Source: Terriglobia bacterium | GTDB taxonomy: Bacteria > Acidobacteriota > Terriglobia > 20CM-2-55-15 | Length of the DNA stretch: 33,037 bases | Direction: 5' to 3' | Assembly (NCBI GenBank): GCA_036496425.1 | Contig: DASXLG010000249.1 | Location: forward strand, 1 to 33,037 | Shown here: in pieces, positions 32,409 to 33,037 of the stretch | Layout of the letters: every line of letters begins with the position of its first letter | Numbering within the stretch: position 1 is the stretch's first letter | Notes under the pieces: generated by a model | The model's database searches: none | The model's input: the letters and a program-made list of their open reading frames with translations, nothing else | Told to the model about the DNA's origin: nothing | Made by a program: the position numbers and the translations under genes

Positions 32409-33037
32409 TCAGCGGAAGAGGTTGTTGATTTCGGCGGAAGGCGCAACGCCTTCAAGGCCTTTGAAACTGCCCTCTCTGGAGAGAGCCTGCGCTGCGTCCA
32501 TGAACCCCGTCCAGGCAGCGCGCGCCAGAGCTGAACCGAGACTGATACGGCGAACGCCCAATTCAGCGAGATCCACAACGCTCAAGCCGATATCGCGGCT
32601 GACTAGAACGTTTACGGGTTTGGGCGCCACCTCCTTCACGATCGTTTTGATTTCGTCGCGCTGATGAACGCCCGGAGCATAAAGGACATCCGCCCCTGCC
32701 TCTGCATAGGCCTGAAGCCGGCGAACGGATTCCTTAAGCGGCTCGGGGTGCTTTGTGAGGTAGCACTCAGCTCTTCCCACCAGCAGAACTCCGGAACCGG
32801 AAGCATCGATTGCCGAGCGCGCAGCCCTGAGGCGCGCCATCGCCATCGGTAACTCGTAAAGGGGCTGCCCGGGATTTCCAGTGCTGTCCTCGATGGAAAG
32901 GCCCGAGACTCCTGTCTCAATGCAAAGCCTCACGTTCTCCGCGACACCGGCAGGATCGGTGGCCAGTCCGGCTTCAAAGTCCGCATTGATGGGAAGGTCG
33001 ACACTCCCGACAATCTCCGCAATGTGTGCCAATACTG
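32409..33037 (-). CDS. Isocitrate lyase/PEP mutase family protein, 5' part outside window
   Basis: At least 209 residues; the frame is open to the right edge, so the TTG at 33032 is not the true start. The sequence HIAEIVGSVDLPINADFEAG is the metal-binding/active-site strand of the PEP mutase/isocitrate lyase superfamily, followed by GVSGLSIEDSTG, VLLVGRAECYL, and the C-terminal barrel strands KPVNVLVSRDIGLSVVDLAE and GVRRISLGSALARAA. This is the COG2513-like subgroup (methylisocitrate lyase or oxaloacetate decarboxylase-like, or carboxyphosphonoenolpyruvate mutase). The specific reaction cannot be fixed. About 50-60 N-terminal residues should lie outside the window. Confidence 0.9.
   Translation of the reverse strand, partial: VLAHIAEIVGSVDLPINADFEAGLATDPAGVAENVRLCIETGVSGLSIEDSTGNPGQPLYELPMAMARLRAARSAIDASGSGVLLVGRAECYLTKHPEPLKESVRRLQAYAEAGADVLYAPGVHQRDEIKTIVKEVAPKPVNVLVSRDIGLSVVDLAELGVRRISLGSALARAAWTGFMDAAQALSREGSFKGLEGVAPSAEINNLFR

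Overview
The window looks like chromosomal DNA of a GC-rich soil or sediment bacterium, most likely an Acidobacteriota member. This is an inference from gene content: a very large Oar-type TonB-dependent receptor with an N-terminal carboxypeptidase-regulatory-like domain, a DUF1800/DUF1501 exported pair, a Tat-dependent isoquinoline-oxidoreductase-like molybdoenzyme, a DUF3300 protein, and a Ser/Thr kinase with a TolB-like C-terminal part. No rRNA, tRNA, CRISPR array, phage module or complete transposase gene was seen.

Layout. 1-2.2 kb: end of a receiver-domain protein, a small membrane ORF (-) and murJ (+). 2.3-4.6 kb: exported NHL-repeat protein and an L-2-hydroxyglutarate oxidase (lhgO). 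4.6-5.3 kb: a MITE-like inverted-repeat element, a small exported protein, a palindrome and a strong terminator. 5.3-8.1 kb (-): two-gene periplasmic molybdenum hydroxylase operon (2Fe-2S subunit, then molybdopterin subunit). 8.2-11.5 kb (-): TonB receptor bracketed by two copies of a palindromic repeat. 11.5-12.4 kb (-): DUF3300 protein. 12.7-16.6 kb (+): DUF1800, DUF1501 and an F420-dependent-type LLM oxidoreductase. 16.6-19.1 kb (-): murB, mrp/apbC and DUF971 in one operon. 19.1-22.2 kb (+): exported methyltransferase, sodium:solute symporter and P1-family peptidase, joined by two GTGA stop/start overlaps. 22.2-22.4 kb: a second, different MITE-like element. 22.4-24.6 kb: a transglutaminase-like protein of unknown function and a hotdog thioesterase (-), divergent from a PLP aminotransferase (+). 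24.6-30.8 kb (+): exported tandem VOC protein, Ser/Thr kinase overlapping a membrane TPR protein, and amtB. 30.8-32.4 kb: a graveyard of three broken genes (VapB-like antitoxin, YfhO-family membrane protein, PaiB-like FMN-binding regulator). 32.4 kb to end: an isocitrate lyase/PEP mutase family protein running off the edge (-).

Common themes. Many products are exported (Sec or Tat), so much of the window serves the envelope and periplasm. Peptidoglycan functions (murJ, murB) are housekeeping anchors. The unexplained structure is mostly non-coding: at least five long palindromic elements of four unrelated sequence types, nearly all lying within a few bases of stop codons, and a recurring -10-like TAnnnT box 7-11 nt from start codons that suggests leaderless or near-leaderless transcripts. 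No defence island or clearly new multi-gene system could be demonstrated; the best candidates are the repeat families, the rearranged pseudogene cluster, the kinase/TPR pair and the Cys-His protein at 22425-23003.
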